DNA of 13,271 nucleotides. Source: CAYRGQ01 sp964444885. GTDB taxonomy: Bacteria; Bacteroidota; Bacteroidia; Sphingobacteriales; Sphingobacteriaceae. Below are positions 1-6,536 of this stretch, piece by piece (within the stretch, counting starts at the first letter, position 1; every line of letters starts with the position of its first letter). The stretch covers positions 1 through 13,271 of the forward strand of contig CAYUIZ010000087.1 of NCBI GenBank assembly GCA_964444885.1. The letters are read 5' to 3'. The notes below the pieces were generated by a model that was given only the letters and a program-made list of their open reading frames with translations, searched no databases and was not told the origin of the DNA. Both the position numbers and the translations under genes were made by a program.

Positions 1-135
1 ACGCGATACCTGGCGGAGTCTATCACGCCAACGGCGTGACTACAACCCGATTGGGGTAATATTCAAATCACCCCGCATCCAACAAAAGTATTTTCGAGCA
101 AGGCTATTGAATTTTATTTGCTGTGGAAGCATGAC

Positions 136-164
136 AAAAAAGCCCCTGCGTTAGACGTAAGGGC
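136..164 (-). terminator. Intrinsic terminator of the prolyl oligopeptidase gene
   Basis: Read on the minus strand, arms at 164-155 and 151-142 form a 10 bp stem with one mismatch and one G-T pair around a 3-nt loop. A run of six T (141-136) follows directly. It begins 29 bp past the stop codon at 193-195, where a Rho-independent terminator is expected. The plus strand has no T-run after the stem, so termination should be one-directional. Confidence 0.8.
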
Positions 165-192
165 CGATATAACTTCGCTGCTCGAAAGGCTT

Positions 193-2337
193 CTACTCCT
201 GGTAGCTCACACCCGTATTCTGGAAGAGAAACGCCCATCGGTCTGCCGCCTCGGCGATGATCATTGCCGTGGGCTTGCCCGCACCGTGTCCGGCTTTGGT
301 TTCGATGCGAATCAGCACAGGATTATCTCCCACATGGTATTCCTGCAGGCGTGCGGCAAACTTAAAGGAGTGCGCGGGTACCACGCGGTCGTCATGGTCG
401 GCGGTGGTCACCATCGTAGCCGGATAAGCCGTGCCGGATTTCAAAGCGTGGTAAGGGGAATATACGTGCAGGTAGTTGAACATTTCCGCATTGTCGTCTG
501 CCGTGCCGTAGTCGAATGCCCAGCCTGCGCCAGCGGTGAATTTGTGGTAACGCAACATATCCAGTACGCCTACTGCGGGGAACGCCACGCGGTACAGCTC
601 AGGACGCTGGGTCATCACCGCCCCGACCAGCAGCCCGCCATTGGAACCGCCGGCAATGCCCAATTTCTCGGGCGACGTGTACCCTTCCTCAATCAGGTAT
701 TCGGCGGCAGCGATAAAGTCGTCAAACACGTTTTGCTTCTGCATTTTCGTGCCGGCCACATGCCATTGCTCGCCATACTCACCCCCACCCCGGATGTTGG
801 GGACGGCATACACCCCGCCCTGCTCCAGCAGGATGATGTTGGATGTGCTGAACGACGGCGTCAGGCTGATGTTAAAGCCACCGTACGCATAAAGCAACGT
901 GGGATTTGTGCCGTCGAGCTCGATATCCTTGCGGTGGGTGATGATCATCGGTACTTTCGTGCCATCCTTGGATGTATAGAAAACCTGGTTGGAAACGTAG
1001 CGCGAAGGATCAAAATCCACATCGGATTCCTTGTAGACCGTGGATTCGCCCGAGGCGATGTCATAGTTAAAAATGGTAGGCGGATAGACGTACGACGTGA
1101 ACGAATAGTACAAATGATCATCGTCGCGCTTGGCGCTAAAGCCCCCGGCCGAGCCCACAGCCGGCAATTCGATGGTACGCTCCAGTTCGCCGGCCAGCGT
1201 ATATTGCTGCACCATCGAGGTAGCGTCTTTCAGGTAATTGGCAAAGAGCTTGCCCCCGCCTGAGCTGGCGTTCAGGACGTTTTCGGTTTCCGGGATGAGG
1301 TCGACCCAATTAGCCGGAGCCGGATTATCGGCATCAACCACCACCAGCCGTCCGTTTGGCGCCTGAAGGTCCGTTTGGATAAACAGCTTCTCGCCGTCAT
1401 TGTCAATCACCCAGTGGTTATTCGTAAAATTATCTACCACGCGGACGATGGGATTGCCGGGCTGCGCCAAGTCCTGCAAATACAATTCGTTTCCGTTGGT
1501 CGTTACCGCTGCCGTGATAACCAGATAACGCTCATCTTCCGTCAGGTACGCGCTGATATAACGCCGCGGCAGGTCTGCTCCGCCAAAGACAAGCGTATCC
1601 TCGCCTTGCGGCGTGTTCAACCGATGGAAAAACAACTTGTGTTGGTCCGTCATCGCCGACAGCGCGCTCCCCTCCTCGGGCTTATCGTAGCTGCTGTAGT
1701 AAAAACCTTCATTGCCGTGCCAAGCCAGGCCACTGAACTTGACATCGACCAGCGTATCACCCACGACGGCTTTGTCCGCGGCCTGGATGACGATGACTTT
1801 GCGCCAATCCGAACCGCCTTCCGAGATCTGATACGCGACTAGGCTGCCATCCCGGCTAAAACTGATGCCAGCCAACGATGTCGTTCCGTCGGCCGAAAAT
1901 GTATTGGGGTCTAGAAAAACCTCGACCTCACCATCTTCGCCTTTTTGGCGATACAGTACGCTCTGGTTTTGCAGGCCGTCGTTTTTATAGAAATAGGTAT
2001 AGTCGCCCTCGACGAATGGCGCCGAAAACTTCTCGTAGTTCCACAGCTTTTCCAGCCGCTGGTAAATCGCATCCCGATAAGGAATTTGACCAAGGTAATG
2101 CTGGGTCACTTCATTCTGCGCGTCCACCCAGGCTTTGGTTTCGGGAGCCAAGTCGTCTTCCAGCCAGCGGTAAGGGTCCGGCACTTCGGTGCCAAAGTAT
2201 GTATCCACGACATCGCCCTTGGCGGTTTCGGGGTATGGGAGCAGCTCGACTTGCTCAGCCGGCTCAATGATCCGCGGATTACCGCACGCGCCTACCATGG
2301 CAGCCAGCAGTATGATTCCAATGTTTTTATTCATCAT
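193..2337 (-). CDS. Prolyl oligopeptidase family serine peptidase (S9A), lipoprotein
   Basis: A 714-residue protein of normal size for S9A prolyl oligopeptidases, which cleave short peptides after proline. The N-terminus is a lipoprotein signal with lipobox VGAC and acceptor Cys18, so the enzyme should be anchored on the periplasmic side of an envelope membrane. Residues about 35-460 match the beta-propeller region that gates access (early PDPYRWLEDD motif). Residues about 465-710 are the alpha/beta hydrolase domain: nucleophile Ser565 in GGSNGG, acid in DHDDR (647-651), His684 in KAGHGAG. All three catalytic residues are present and the gene looks intact. The start is a double ATG at 2337/2334; the first is used, 10-12 nt below the inferred transcription start. 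It appears monocistronic, with its own promoter and terminator. A role in periplasmic peptide turnover is inferred; the substrate is unknown. Confidence 0.95.
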   Translation of the reverse strand: MMNKNIGIILLAAMVGACGNPRIIEPAEQVELLPYPETAKGDVVDTYFGTEVPDPYRWLEDDLAPETKAWVDAQNEVTQHYLGQIPYRDAIYQRLEKLWNYEKFSAPFVEGDYTYFYKNDGLQNQSVLYRQKGEDGEVEVFLDPNTFSADGTTSLAGISFSRDGSLVAYQISEGGSDWRKVIVIQAADKAVVGDTLVDVKFSGLAWHGNEGFYYSSYDKPEEGSALSAMTDQHKLFFHRLNTPQGEDTLVFGGADLPRRYISAYLTEDERYLVITAAVTTNGNELYLQDLAQPGNPIVRVVDNFTNNHWVIDNDGEKLFIQTDLQAPNGRLVVVDADNPAPANWVDLIPETENVLNASSGGGKLFANYLKDATSMVQQYTLAGELERTIELPAVGSAGGFSAKRDDDHLYYSFTSYVYPPTIFNYDIASGESTVYKESDVDFDPSRYVSNQVFYTSKDGTKVPMIITHRKDIELDGTNPTLLYAYGGFNISLTPSFSTSNIILLEQGGVYAVPNIRGGGEYGEQWHVAGTKMQKQNVFDDFIAAAEYLIEEGYTSPEKLGIAGGSNGGLLVGAVMTQRPELYRVAFPAVGVLDMLRYHKFTAGAGWAFDYGTADDNAEMFNYLHVYSPYHALKSGTAYPATMVTTADHDDRVVPAHSFKFAARLQEYHVGDNPVLIRIETKAGHGAGKPTAMIIAEAADRWAFLFQNTGVSYQE

Positions 2338-2354
2338 TCGTGGGTTATGGGGAA

Positions 2355-2385
2355 CAAAACTAGTAAGATCGGAACACTTTCCAAA
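2355..2385 (-). promoter_or_regulatory. Bacteroidota-type promoter of the S9A peptidase gene
   Basis: On the minus strand TTTG (2385-2382) is followed after 19 nt by TAGTTTTG (2362-2355). This fits the Bacteroidota sigma-ABfr consensus TTTG-N19-TAnnTTTG at every fixed position. The expected start of transcription lies near 2348, giving a leader of about 10 nt before the ATG at 2337. Confidence 0.8.
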
Positions 2386-2413
2386 AACAATCGGACTGGT
2401 ACACCGTGATAAT

Positions 2414-2599
2414 GAGGATGATTAATATGAATTTTCTTGTCGCGTTGCAAACGCCAATCACCGGCATCCCGGTTGCTTGCCGGCCGTAGGCGGGCAAACG
2501 AGGACGATGGATTAATATAAATTTTCCTGTCGCGCGGCAAACGCGAATTACACTAGCAGCCTCTTTGCCGGCAGTAGGCGGGCCAAAGAGGATGATAAC
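2414..2599. repeat. Two degenerate ~87 bp tandem repeats with internal hairpin
   Basis: Unit 1 (2414-2499) and unit 2 (2500-2587) share in order GAGGAYGAT, ATTAATAT, AATTTTCYTGTCGCG, GCAAACGC and GTAGGCGGGC. A third copy starts at 2588 (GAGGATGAT) and stops after about 12 nt. Unit 1 holds a hairpin with arms 2477-2485 and 2489-2497 (one mismatch, loop GTA). Unit 2 holds a longer imperfect one at 2561-2590 with CTCTTT/AAAGAG ends. No credible coding sequence was found here. The units look like copies of a dispersed intergenic repeat. A similar hairpin lies at 10834-10860. Confidence 0.7.
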
Positions 2600-2694
2600 A
2601 TGCTAACGCGGGCGAGACGTTTTTGAAAAACCGCATCGGCAAAAATTCCCAATTGCCCAAGAAAACTATTTTGGGTAATTTTGCCACCCATGGC

Positions 2695-2794
2695 NNNNNN
2701 NNNNNNNNNNNNNNNNNNNNNNNNNNNNNNNNNNNNNNNNNNNNNNNNNNNNNNNNNNNNNNNNNNNNNNNNNNNNNNNNNNNNNNNNNNNNNN
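2695..2794. other. Assembly gap (100 Ns)
   Basis: Exactly 100 N characters, the conventional filler for a gap of unknown size. The true intervening sequence may be absent or longer. Any reading frame translated through it is meaningless. Confidence 0.99.
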
Positions 2795-2806
2795 CAAAAA
2801 TTCCCA

Positions 2807-2838
2807 ATTGCCCAAGAAAACTATTTTGGGTAATTTTG
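2807..2838 (+). promoter_or_regulatory. Promoter of the lpxH operon, close to the start codon
   Basis: ATTG (2807-2810) is followed after 20 nt by TAATTTTG (2831-2838), a full match to the TAnnTTTG element and 3 of 4 for the upstream box. Transcription would begin about 2843-2846, so the ATG at 2845 would be at or next to the mRNA 5' end. An imperfect inverted repeat (CAAAAATTCCCAA at 2795-2807 against TTGGGTAATTTTG at 2826-2838, 11 of 13 pairing) overlaps both boxes and could be an operator or chance symmetry. Confidence 0.65.
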
Positions 2839-2844
2839 CCACCC

Positions 2845-3624
2845 ATGGCTGTTCGCGACAAGATCTACTTTGCCTCCGATTTCCACTTAGGCACATTCCC
2901 CAAGGACGAGTCGCGCAGGCGCGAAGGGCGGATCGTGGCGTGGCTGGACGCCATCCAGCACGATGCTGCCGAGCTGTATCTCCTCGGCGACATTTTCGAT
3001 TTTTGGTTTGAGTACGCCACGGTGGTACCCAAGGGCTACATTCGCTTATTGGGCAAGCTGGCCGCGCTTGCCGATGCCGGCGTCAAGATTACCTTATTCA
3101 AAGGCAATCACGATATGTGGATGTTTGGCTATCTCCGCGACGAGCTCGGCGCAACGATCATCAGCAACGAGCTGGTCATCGAGCGGGGCGGCAAATCCTT
3201 CTACCTGCACCACGGCGATGGACTGGGCCCCGGCGACCAACGCTACAAATTCCTTAAAAAAATATTCCGGAGCCGGAGTTGCCAATGGCTGTTCGCACGC
3301 CTCCACCCTAACCTAGGCATTGGCATCGCCCAGCGCTGGTCAGCAAACAGCAGGCTGGCCAACGGCCGCAATGAACAATTGCTCGACACCGAAAGGGAAT
3401 GGTTAGTGGCCTACGCACGCGACGTGCTTGAAACAACGCACTACGATTACTTCATATTCGGACACCGGCACTTACCCTTGGATATCGAGCTAAGTCGCGG
3501 CAGCCGGTACGTAAACTTAGGCGAATGGGTCAACTTTGATTCGTACGCCGTGTTTGACGGCACAGACCTGCAGCTGCGATACTGGAAAACAGAAGAAAAC
3601 ACAGCAATACACCCTGAAAAATAA
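2845..3624 (+). CDS. lpxH: UDP-2,3-diacylglucosamine diphosphatase (LpxH)
   Basis: A 259-residue calcineurin-like metallophosphoesterase. LpxH hydrolyses UDP-2,3-diacylglucosamine to lipid X and UMP, the fourth step of lipid A synthesis, at the cytoplasmic face of the inner membrane. All metal-binding blocks are present in order: SDFHLG (Asp12, His14), GDIFDFW (Asp49), GNHD (Asn88, His89), HHGDG (122-126) and FGHRHLP (His217, His219). The length and the SDFHLG and GDIFDFW forms fit the Bacteroidota LpxH group. The start at 2845 gives MAVRDKIYF directly before the first strand of the fold; earlier in-frame starts lie across the gap and are artefacts. An SMR exporter gene follows 5 bp after the stop and mazG beyond it, so the three may be cotranscribed. 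The basic, variable C-terminal tail is unremarkable. Confidence 0.92.
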   Translation: MAVRDKIYFASDFHLGTFPKDESRRREGRIVAWLDAIQHDAAELYLLGDIFDFWFEYATVVPKGYIRLLGKLAALADAGVKITLFKGNHDMWMFGYLRDELGATIISNELVIERGGKSFYLHHGDGLGPGDQRYKFLKKIFRSRSCQWLFARLHPNLGIGIAQRWSANSRLANGRNEQLLDTEREWLVAYARDVLETTHYDYFIFGHRHLPLDIELSRGSRYVNLGEWVNFDSYAVFDGTDLQLRYWKTEENTAIHPEK

Positions 3625-3629
3625 AAAAG

Positions 3630-3959
3630 ATGAACTGGATACTACTGATCATTGCCGGACTGTTTGAAATCGGCTTCACCGCGAGCTTAGGCAAAGCCAA
3701 GCTGGCTACCGGCAATGCTGCGTACGTTTGGTATGGCAGCTTTGTCGTGTGCTTGGCGATTAGCATGACGTTGCTGGTCAAAGCGACCCAAACCCTGCCC
3801 CTCGGCACGGCCTATGCCGTATGGACAGGCATCGGCGCTGTCGGCACCGTATTGCTTGGCATATTCTATTTCAACGAACCCGCCACATTTTGGCGCGTAT
3901 TTTTTATTTTCACCCTGATTGCCTCCATTATCGGCCTTAAAGTCGTGTCGTCGCATTAA
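3630..3959 (+). CDS. SMR-family small multidrug/guanidinium exporter (SugE/Gdx-like)
   Basis: A 109-residue inner-membrane protein with four hydrophobic helices (about 2-20, 31-50, 58-79, 86-105), the standard SMR size. These proteins work as antiparallel dimers exchanging protons for cations. Glu13 in AGLFEIGF is the conserved proton and substrate site. LPLGTAYAVWTGIGAVG (56-72) is the family signature, closest to the SugE/Gdx branch that exports guanidinium. At position 16 there is Phe where well-studied Gdx proteins have Trp, so substrate range is uncertain and a quaternary ammonium or lipid-like cation is possible. The ATG at 3630 lies 5 bp after the lpxH stop, implying cotranscription. 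mazG starts 37 bp after its stop. Only one SMR gene is here, so a homodimer is likely. Confidence 0.88.
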   Translation: MNWILLIIAGLFEIGFTASLGKAKLATGNAAYVWYGSFVVCLAISMTLLVKATQTLPLGTAYAVWTGIGAVGTVLLGIFYFNEPATFWRVFFIFTLIASIIGLKVVSSH

Positions 3960-3988
3960 TTGGGCGGCGCTACGAGCCTTTACTTTTC
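3959..3988 (+). promoter_or_regulatory. Possible internal promoter for mazG
   Basis: ATTG (3959-3962), 18 nt, then TACTTTTC (3981-3988), one mismatch from TAnnTTTG in the second box and one in the first. It begins at the end of the SMR gene and would start transcription within a few nt of the mazG ATG at 3997. Chance matches of this quality are common, and mazG could be served by the lpxH promoter alone. Confidence 0.35.
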
Positions 3989-3996
3989 TGAACGCT

Positions 3997-4806
3997 ATGT
4001 CCCATATCCCTCCCCCATCCCAAGATACGCCTACTGCCGCTTTCGAGCGCTTGCTGACCGTACTCCACACCCTCCGCAGGGAGTGCCCGTGGGACAAGAA
4101 GCAGACCATGCAGACGTTGCGCCACCTCACGATCGAAGAAATGTACGAACTGGCAGACGCCATCCTTGACAATAACCTGGACGAGGTGAAGAAAGAGCTG
4201 GGCGACCTAATGATGCACTTGGTGTTCTACGCGCGTATCGCCGAGGAGCAACAGGCTTTTGACATCACCGATGTGCTCAACAGCGTCTGCGATAAGCTAA
4301 TCTCGCGCCACCCACATATCTATTCCGATACGAAAGTGGCCAACGAGGACGATGTGAAGCGCAACTGGGAGCAGATCAAACTGAAGGAAGGAAAAGGGCG
4401 CACGGGTGTCCTGTCCGGCGTTCCGAGCTCTTTGCCGGCACTGGTTAAAGCATACCGCATCCAAGACAAAGTTCGTGGGGTGGGCTTTGACTGGGAGGAG
4501 AAATCCCAAGTGTGGCAAAAAGTAGAGGAGGAACTGGAAGAGTTCAAGGCCGAATTCAACGTGGAAACCTCGGGGCCTATCGATCTGGAGAAAGCCGAAG
4601 CCGAATTCGGGGACGTGCTATTTTCTTTGGTTAATTATGCCCGATTTATCGGAATCAATCCTGAAAACGCCCTCGAACGCACGAACAAAAAATTCATCAA
4701 GCGATTTACCCACTTGGAAAAACGGGCTGCCGGGTCCGGCCGCGAGCTTCGCGACATGACCCTCGCCGAAATGGACGTCTACTGGGAGGAAGCGAAAAAA
4801 TTATAA
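3997..4806 (+). CDS. mazG: Nucleoside triphosphate pyrophosphohydrolase (MazG)
   Basis: A 269-residue cytoplasmic protein, close to the usual 260-270 for two-domain MazG. It hydrolyses NTPs and dNTPs to monophosphates and pyrophosphate, a house-cleaning activity that in E. coli also affects ppGpp levels. The N-domain has CPWDKKQT (30-37), the EExxE helix in TIEEMYELADA and ExxD in KELGD (67-70). The C-domain repeats the pattern with VEEELEEF (176-183) and EAEFGD (201-206), followed by YARFIGINPENAL. Both metal-binding sets are intact; in E. coli the C-domain carries most of the activity. The start at 3997 (MSHIPPPSQ) is preferred because the longer frame from 3919 would overlap the SMR gene and adds residues unlike MazG. 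Its stop codon lies within the end of the convergent desaturase gene. Confidence 0.93.
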   Translation: MSHIPPPSQDTPTAAFERLLTVLHTLRRECPWDKKQTMQTLRHLTIEEMYELADAILDNNLDEVKKELGDLMMHLVFYARIAEEQQAFDITDVLNSVCDKLISRHPHIYSDTKVANEDDVKRNWEQIKLKEGKGRTGVLSGVPSSLPALVKAYRIQDKVRGVGFDWEEKSQVWQKVEEELEEFKAEFNVETSGPIDLEKAEAEFGDVLFSLVNYARFIGINPENALERTNKKFIKRFTHLEKRAAGSGRELRDMTLAEMDVYWEEAKKL

Positions 4807-5901
4807 CTCGCCGTGCTGCAATATATTCTCACTTGTCCCACTCTTTTTCAACAGGTTAAAATGTGATTTCACAGCCTTATAAGCCGGATAGCAGGTATAA
4901 GGTAAATTATATTCCTGGGCATACCGCCGTATAATGGGCGTGATGTACGGGTAATAGGTATGTGCGACATTCGGGAACAGATGATGCGCCACATGATGGG
5001 TAAACCCGCCAAAAAGAAAATTGGCCAAGGCGCTATCCGCGCTGAAGTCTTTCGTCACAAGCATTTGGTGCTCCGCCCAGGTCCTGTCCATCTTGCCGTC
5101 GGGCGGCGGTAGCGGAAACACGGCTTCTTCATCCACGTGCGTCGAAATTAAGGCAATGACGCCCAGCATGCTGCCGAAAATGTGCATGGCGAGCCAAGCC
5201 AGGAGGATAATATACCAAGGCTGATTGAGCACCATCATCGGAATCACCAATAGGTAAAATAAGTTAAACACCTTAGACGCGAAAAGCTTCACGTACTCAA
5301 TGCGCGGTATGCGCACGACACGCTTCACATAGTTGTGTTTGGACCCGAAGAAATCCTTAAAGTCGCGGATAAAGAGCCAATTGAGCGTATACATCGGGTA
5401 TAGAAACCACATGTAAATGTGCTGGTAACGATGCTGGGGCAAGACCTCGCTCTCCGGAAAAATCCGAACCATGTCGCTCTGCTTGATGTCGGTGTCCCAA
5501 TGCTGTACATTGGGGTACGGATGGTGCAACAACAGATGCCGCTTTGACCACAACCAGCTATTGCTTCCAAACAACTCAAGCACGTGGGTGAACAGCTGGT
5601 TGTGTTTCTTCTTTTTGAACACGGCGCCATGTGCCGCATCGTGGAACGCGTTGATAAATAAGGTAATCATCGAGAAACCCAGCAGCACATAAAACAGAAA
5701 CAGCAGGGCCGTGTGGTTGCCAAATACCAAAATGCAACCATAAAACACCACGTACGCGGCTAGCAGCAAGAAGGACTTGACGATATTGCGGCGTTGGATA
5801 CGTGGGTTGCCCAAAACCGTTCGCTGCACTTCCTGCTGCATCTTCTTGAAGAAATCATCCGCTTGCGCTTTCTCGTACGTAGGACGAACCAATTTTTCCA
5901 T
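4801..5901 (-). CDS. Membrane fatty acid desaturase (acyl-CoA/lipid desaturase family)
   Basis: A 366-residue integral membrane di-iron desaturase. The three histidine boxes are intact: HDAAH (87-91), HLLLHH (122-127) and HVAHH (303-307). Hydrophobic segments lie about 42-62, 64-84, 208-226 and 230-253, placing the boxes on one membrane face. Such enzymes insert double bonds into acyl chains, probably to adjust membrane fluidity. There is no cytochrome b5 domain, and the third box starts with His rather than the Gln of many front-end desaturases. This points to a desaturase fed by ferredoxin or another external donor; regiospecificity cannot be read from sequence. The ATG at 5901 gives MEKLVRPTYEK, a normal start. 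The gene converges on mazG with a 6 bp overlap and faces away from trpS across an IS remnant. Confidence 0.9.
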   Translation of the reverse strand: MEKLVRPTYEKAQADDFFKKMQQEVQRTVLGNPRIQRRNIVKSFLLLAAYVVFYGCILVFGNHTALLFLFYVLLGFSMITLFINAFHDAAHGAVFKKKKHNQLFTHVLELFGSNSWLWSKRHLLLHHPYPNVQHWDTDIKQSDMVRIFPESEVLPQHRYQHIYMWFLYPMYTLNWLFIRDFKDFFGSKHNYVKRVVRIPRIEYVKLFASKVFNLFYLLVIPMMVLNQPWYIILLAWLAMHIFGSMLGVIALISTHVDEEAVFPLPPPDGKMDRTWAEHQMLVTKDFSADSALANFLFGGFTHHVAHHLFPNVAHTYYPYITPIIRRYAQEYNLPYTCYPAYKAVKSHFNLLKKSGTSENILQHGEL

Positions 5902-5958
5902 ATGCGATAAGAAATTCTACAATTGCACATCGAGCCAATTAGCCAAACGACACCCCGG

Positions 5959-5993
5959 CAAATAATAAAACTCGGCGCTTACTCTATAACAAA
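5959..5993 (-). promoter_or_regulatory. Possible promoter of the desaturase gene
   Basis: On the minus strand TTTG (5993-5990) is followed after 22 nt by TATTATTTG (5967-5959), which resembles TAnnTTTG with one extra base. It would give a leader of about 50 nt before the ATG at 5901. Spacing and box are both off consensus, so this is tentative. It lies outside the IS remnant, so the insertion would not have separated the gene from it. Confidence 0.35.
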
Positions 5994-6080
5994 AGTAAAG
6001 GCATCCGGTTTGACTGAAAACGTACCATTTGAGGATAAAACGCAATACTCCCCATTCCTTGGGCCAAAAGTTCGGTATGC

Positions 6081-6230
6081 TCAGTTAATATAAGTTAATA
6101 TTATCCATTGATTATGCTGCTTTTCGTTCATTGAATCCCGAAAAGCTCCCTCGGGTTTCATCTTTATTCCCTGGTGCTTTTTCTGGTGGTAGTACGCGAT
6201 ATAGGTCTGAACTTCTTCAGATCGGATTCA
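6081..6230 (-). pseudogene. 3' remnant of IS3-family transposase orfB (integrase C-terminus)
   Basis: In the frame offset from the orfA remnant, the minus strand reads EEVQTYIAYYHQKKHQGI, then KMKPEGAF, ending at the TGA at 6083-6081. The spacing of YIAYY and HQGI resembles the YY...H.GI segment near the C-terminus of IS3 and related DDE integrases, after the last catalytic Glu. No D, D or E catalytic residue remains. The open stretch runs back only to 6228, where a stop occurs in this frame, so the internal deletion falls close to 6218-6230. The family call rests on a short segment plus the context of orfA and terminal repeats. Confidence 0.6.
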
Positions 6231-6339
6231 CTTCAAACTGCTGGCTGAGTTGAGCCAGTGTCTTCTGATTTTTGGTGGCCTCCCGGGTAACCTTGGCCTT
6301 GAATTCCGCGCTGAATTTGTGCCTTGTTTGTTTGGTCAT
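6217..6339 (-). pseudogene. 5' remnant of IS3-family transposase orfA
   Basis: From ATG 6339 the minus strand encodes MTKQTRHKFSAEFKAKVTRE, continuing with ATKNQKTLAQLSQQFEVNPI and a TGA. This matches the opening of IS3-family OrfA proteins (HTH_Tnp_1, R-KFSAEFKAKV...TLAQLSQQFEV), which carry the helix-turn-helix that recognises the element ends. About 40 of the usual ~100 residues remain; the leucine zipper part is gone. An upstream in-frame ATG gives a longer frame, but its extra residues are translated from the terminal repeat and are not family-like. The 63 nt between the terminal repeat and this ATG is a normal leader length. Confidence 0.75.
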
Positions 6340-6402
6340 AACGGTAAGTAAAATTAAGTGAATGTTAACCAAACATCTGGCCCAGAATCGGGGAGTATTA
6401 CA

Positions 6403-6536
6403 AAATGCCCTATCGGACACCGCGTACAGGCTGGTTTTTACCAGACCCCGACATCAAAGTTCGGGAAGAACTTTTGAAGGTTTTGGGCGGATGGGACGGT
6501 CGGATTACCATAATAATTCGCTATTTTCGCAGCAAT
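6403..6536 (+). promoter_or_regulatory. Leader region of trpS; two small dyads, weak -7 box
   Basis: This stretch lies between the IS remnant and the trpS ATG. It holds two short hairpins, CTGGT/ACCAG around TTTT (6431-6444) and CCCGA/TCGGG around nine bases (about 6447-6465), neither followed by a T-run. TATTTTCG at 6522-6529 is one mismatch from TAnnTTTG and would start transcription almost at the ATG, but no matching TTTG box lies about 19 nt upstream. No T-box or tryptophan-rich leader peptide was found. The promoter position is uncertain. Confidence 0.3.

Larger units (their letters stand above)
2640..2849. repeat. Exact 55 bp direct repeat flanking the assembly gap
   Basis: Bases 2640-2694 and 2795-2849 are identical over all 55 positions; identity ends exactly where the Ns begin and end. 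The copied segment contains the lpxH promoter and its ATG with the next two bases. An overlap of exactly 55 bases at two contig ends suggests an assembler k-mer length, so the two copies may be one locus counted twice. A genuine duplication around a repeat cannot be excluded. Confidence 0.9.
6041..6402 (-). mobile_element. Internally deleted IS3-family element (362 bp remnant)
   Basis: The ends are imperfect inverted repeats: inward from 6402 on the minus strand TGTAATACTCCCC-GATTC-TGGGCCA, and from 6041 on the plus strand CGCAATACTCCCC-ATTCCT-TGGGCCA. The right end starts with the TG tip usual for IS3 elements; the left tip has decayed to CG. AAA flanks both sides (6038-6040 and 6403-6405), fitting a 3 bp target duplication but weak in an A-rich context. 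Inside, the first ~40 codons of orfA are joined directly to the last ~45 codons of an orfB-like integrase frame, so about 1 kb has been lost. It sits between the divergent desaturase and trpS genes. With both ends recognisable it could be mobilised by a full-length relative elsewhere, if one exists. Confidence 0.75.

Noticed and set aside
1..59. Possible C-terminal end of a plus-strand gene (third frame, ending IPGGVYHANGVTTTRLG and a TAA at 57-59)
   Set aside because: Only 18 codons are visible and no family is recognised, so it cannot be told from a chance frame. The rest of 60-135 shows nothing beyond the flank of the terminator.
118..1263. Long 381-codon open frame on the plus strand
   Set aside because: It lies wholly opposite the S9A peptidase gene, whose motifs are complete. 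Its translation has no recognisable domain and it is a codon-bias shadow.
2414..2599. CRISPR array
   Set aside because: Only two degenerate long units with no unique spacers of constant length and no cas genes nearby.
2553..2896. Open frames on both strands passing through the gap, including an N-terminally extended lpxH
   Set aside because: They depend on translating Ns and on the duplicated 55 bp segment. The lpxH product aligns with its family only from the ATG at 2845.
6403..6536. T-box or tryptophan attenuator ahead of trpS
   Set aside because: The small hairpins lack a following T-run, and no T-box core sequence or Trp-codon-rich leader peptide is visible. The N-terminal extension of trpS through this region is not family-like.
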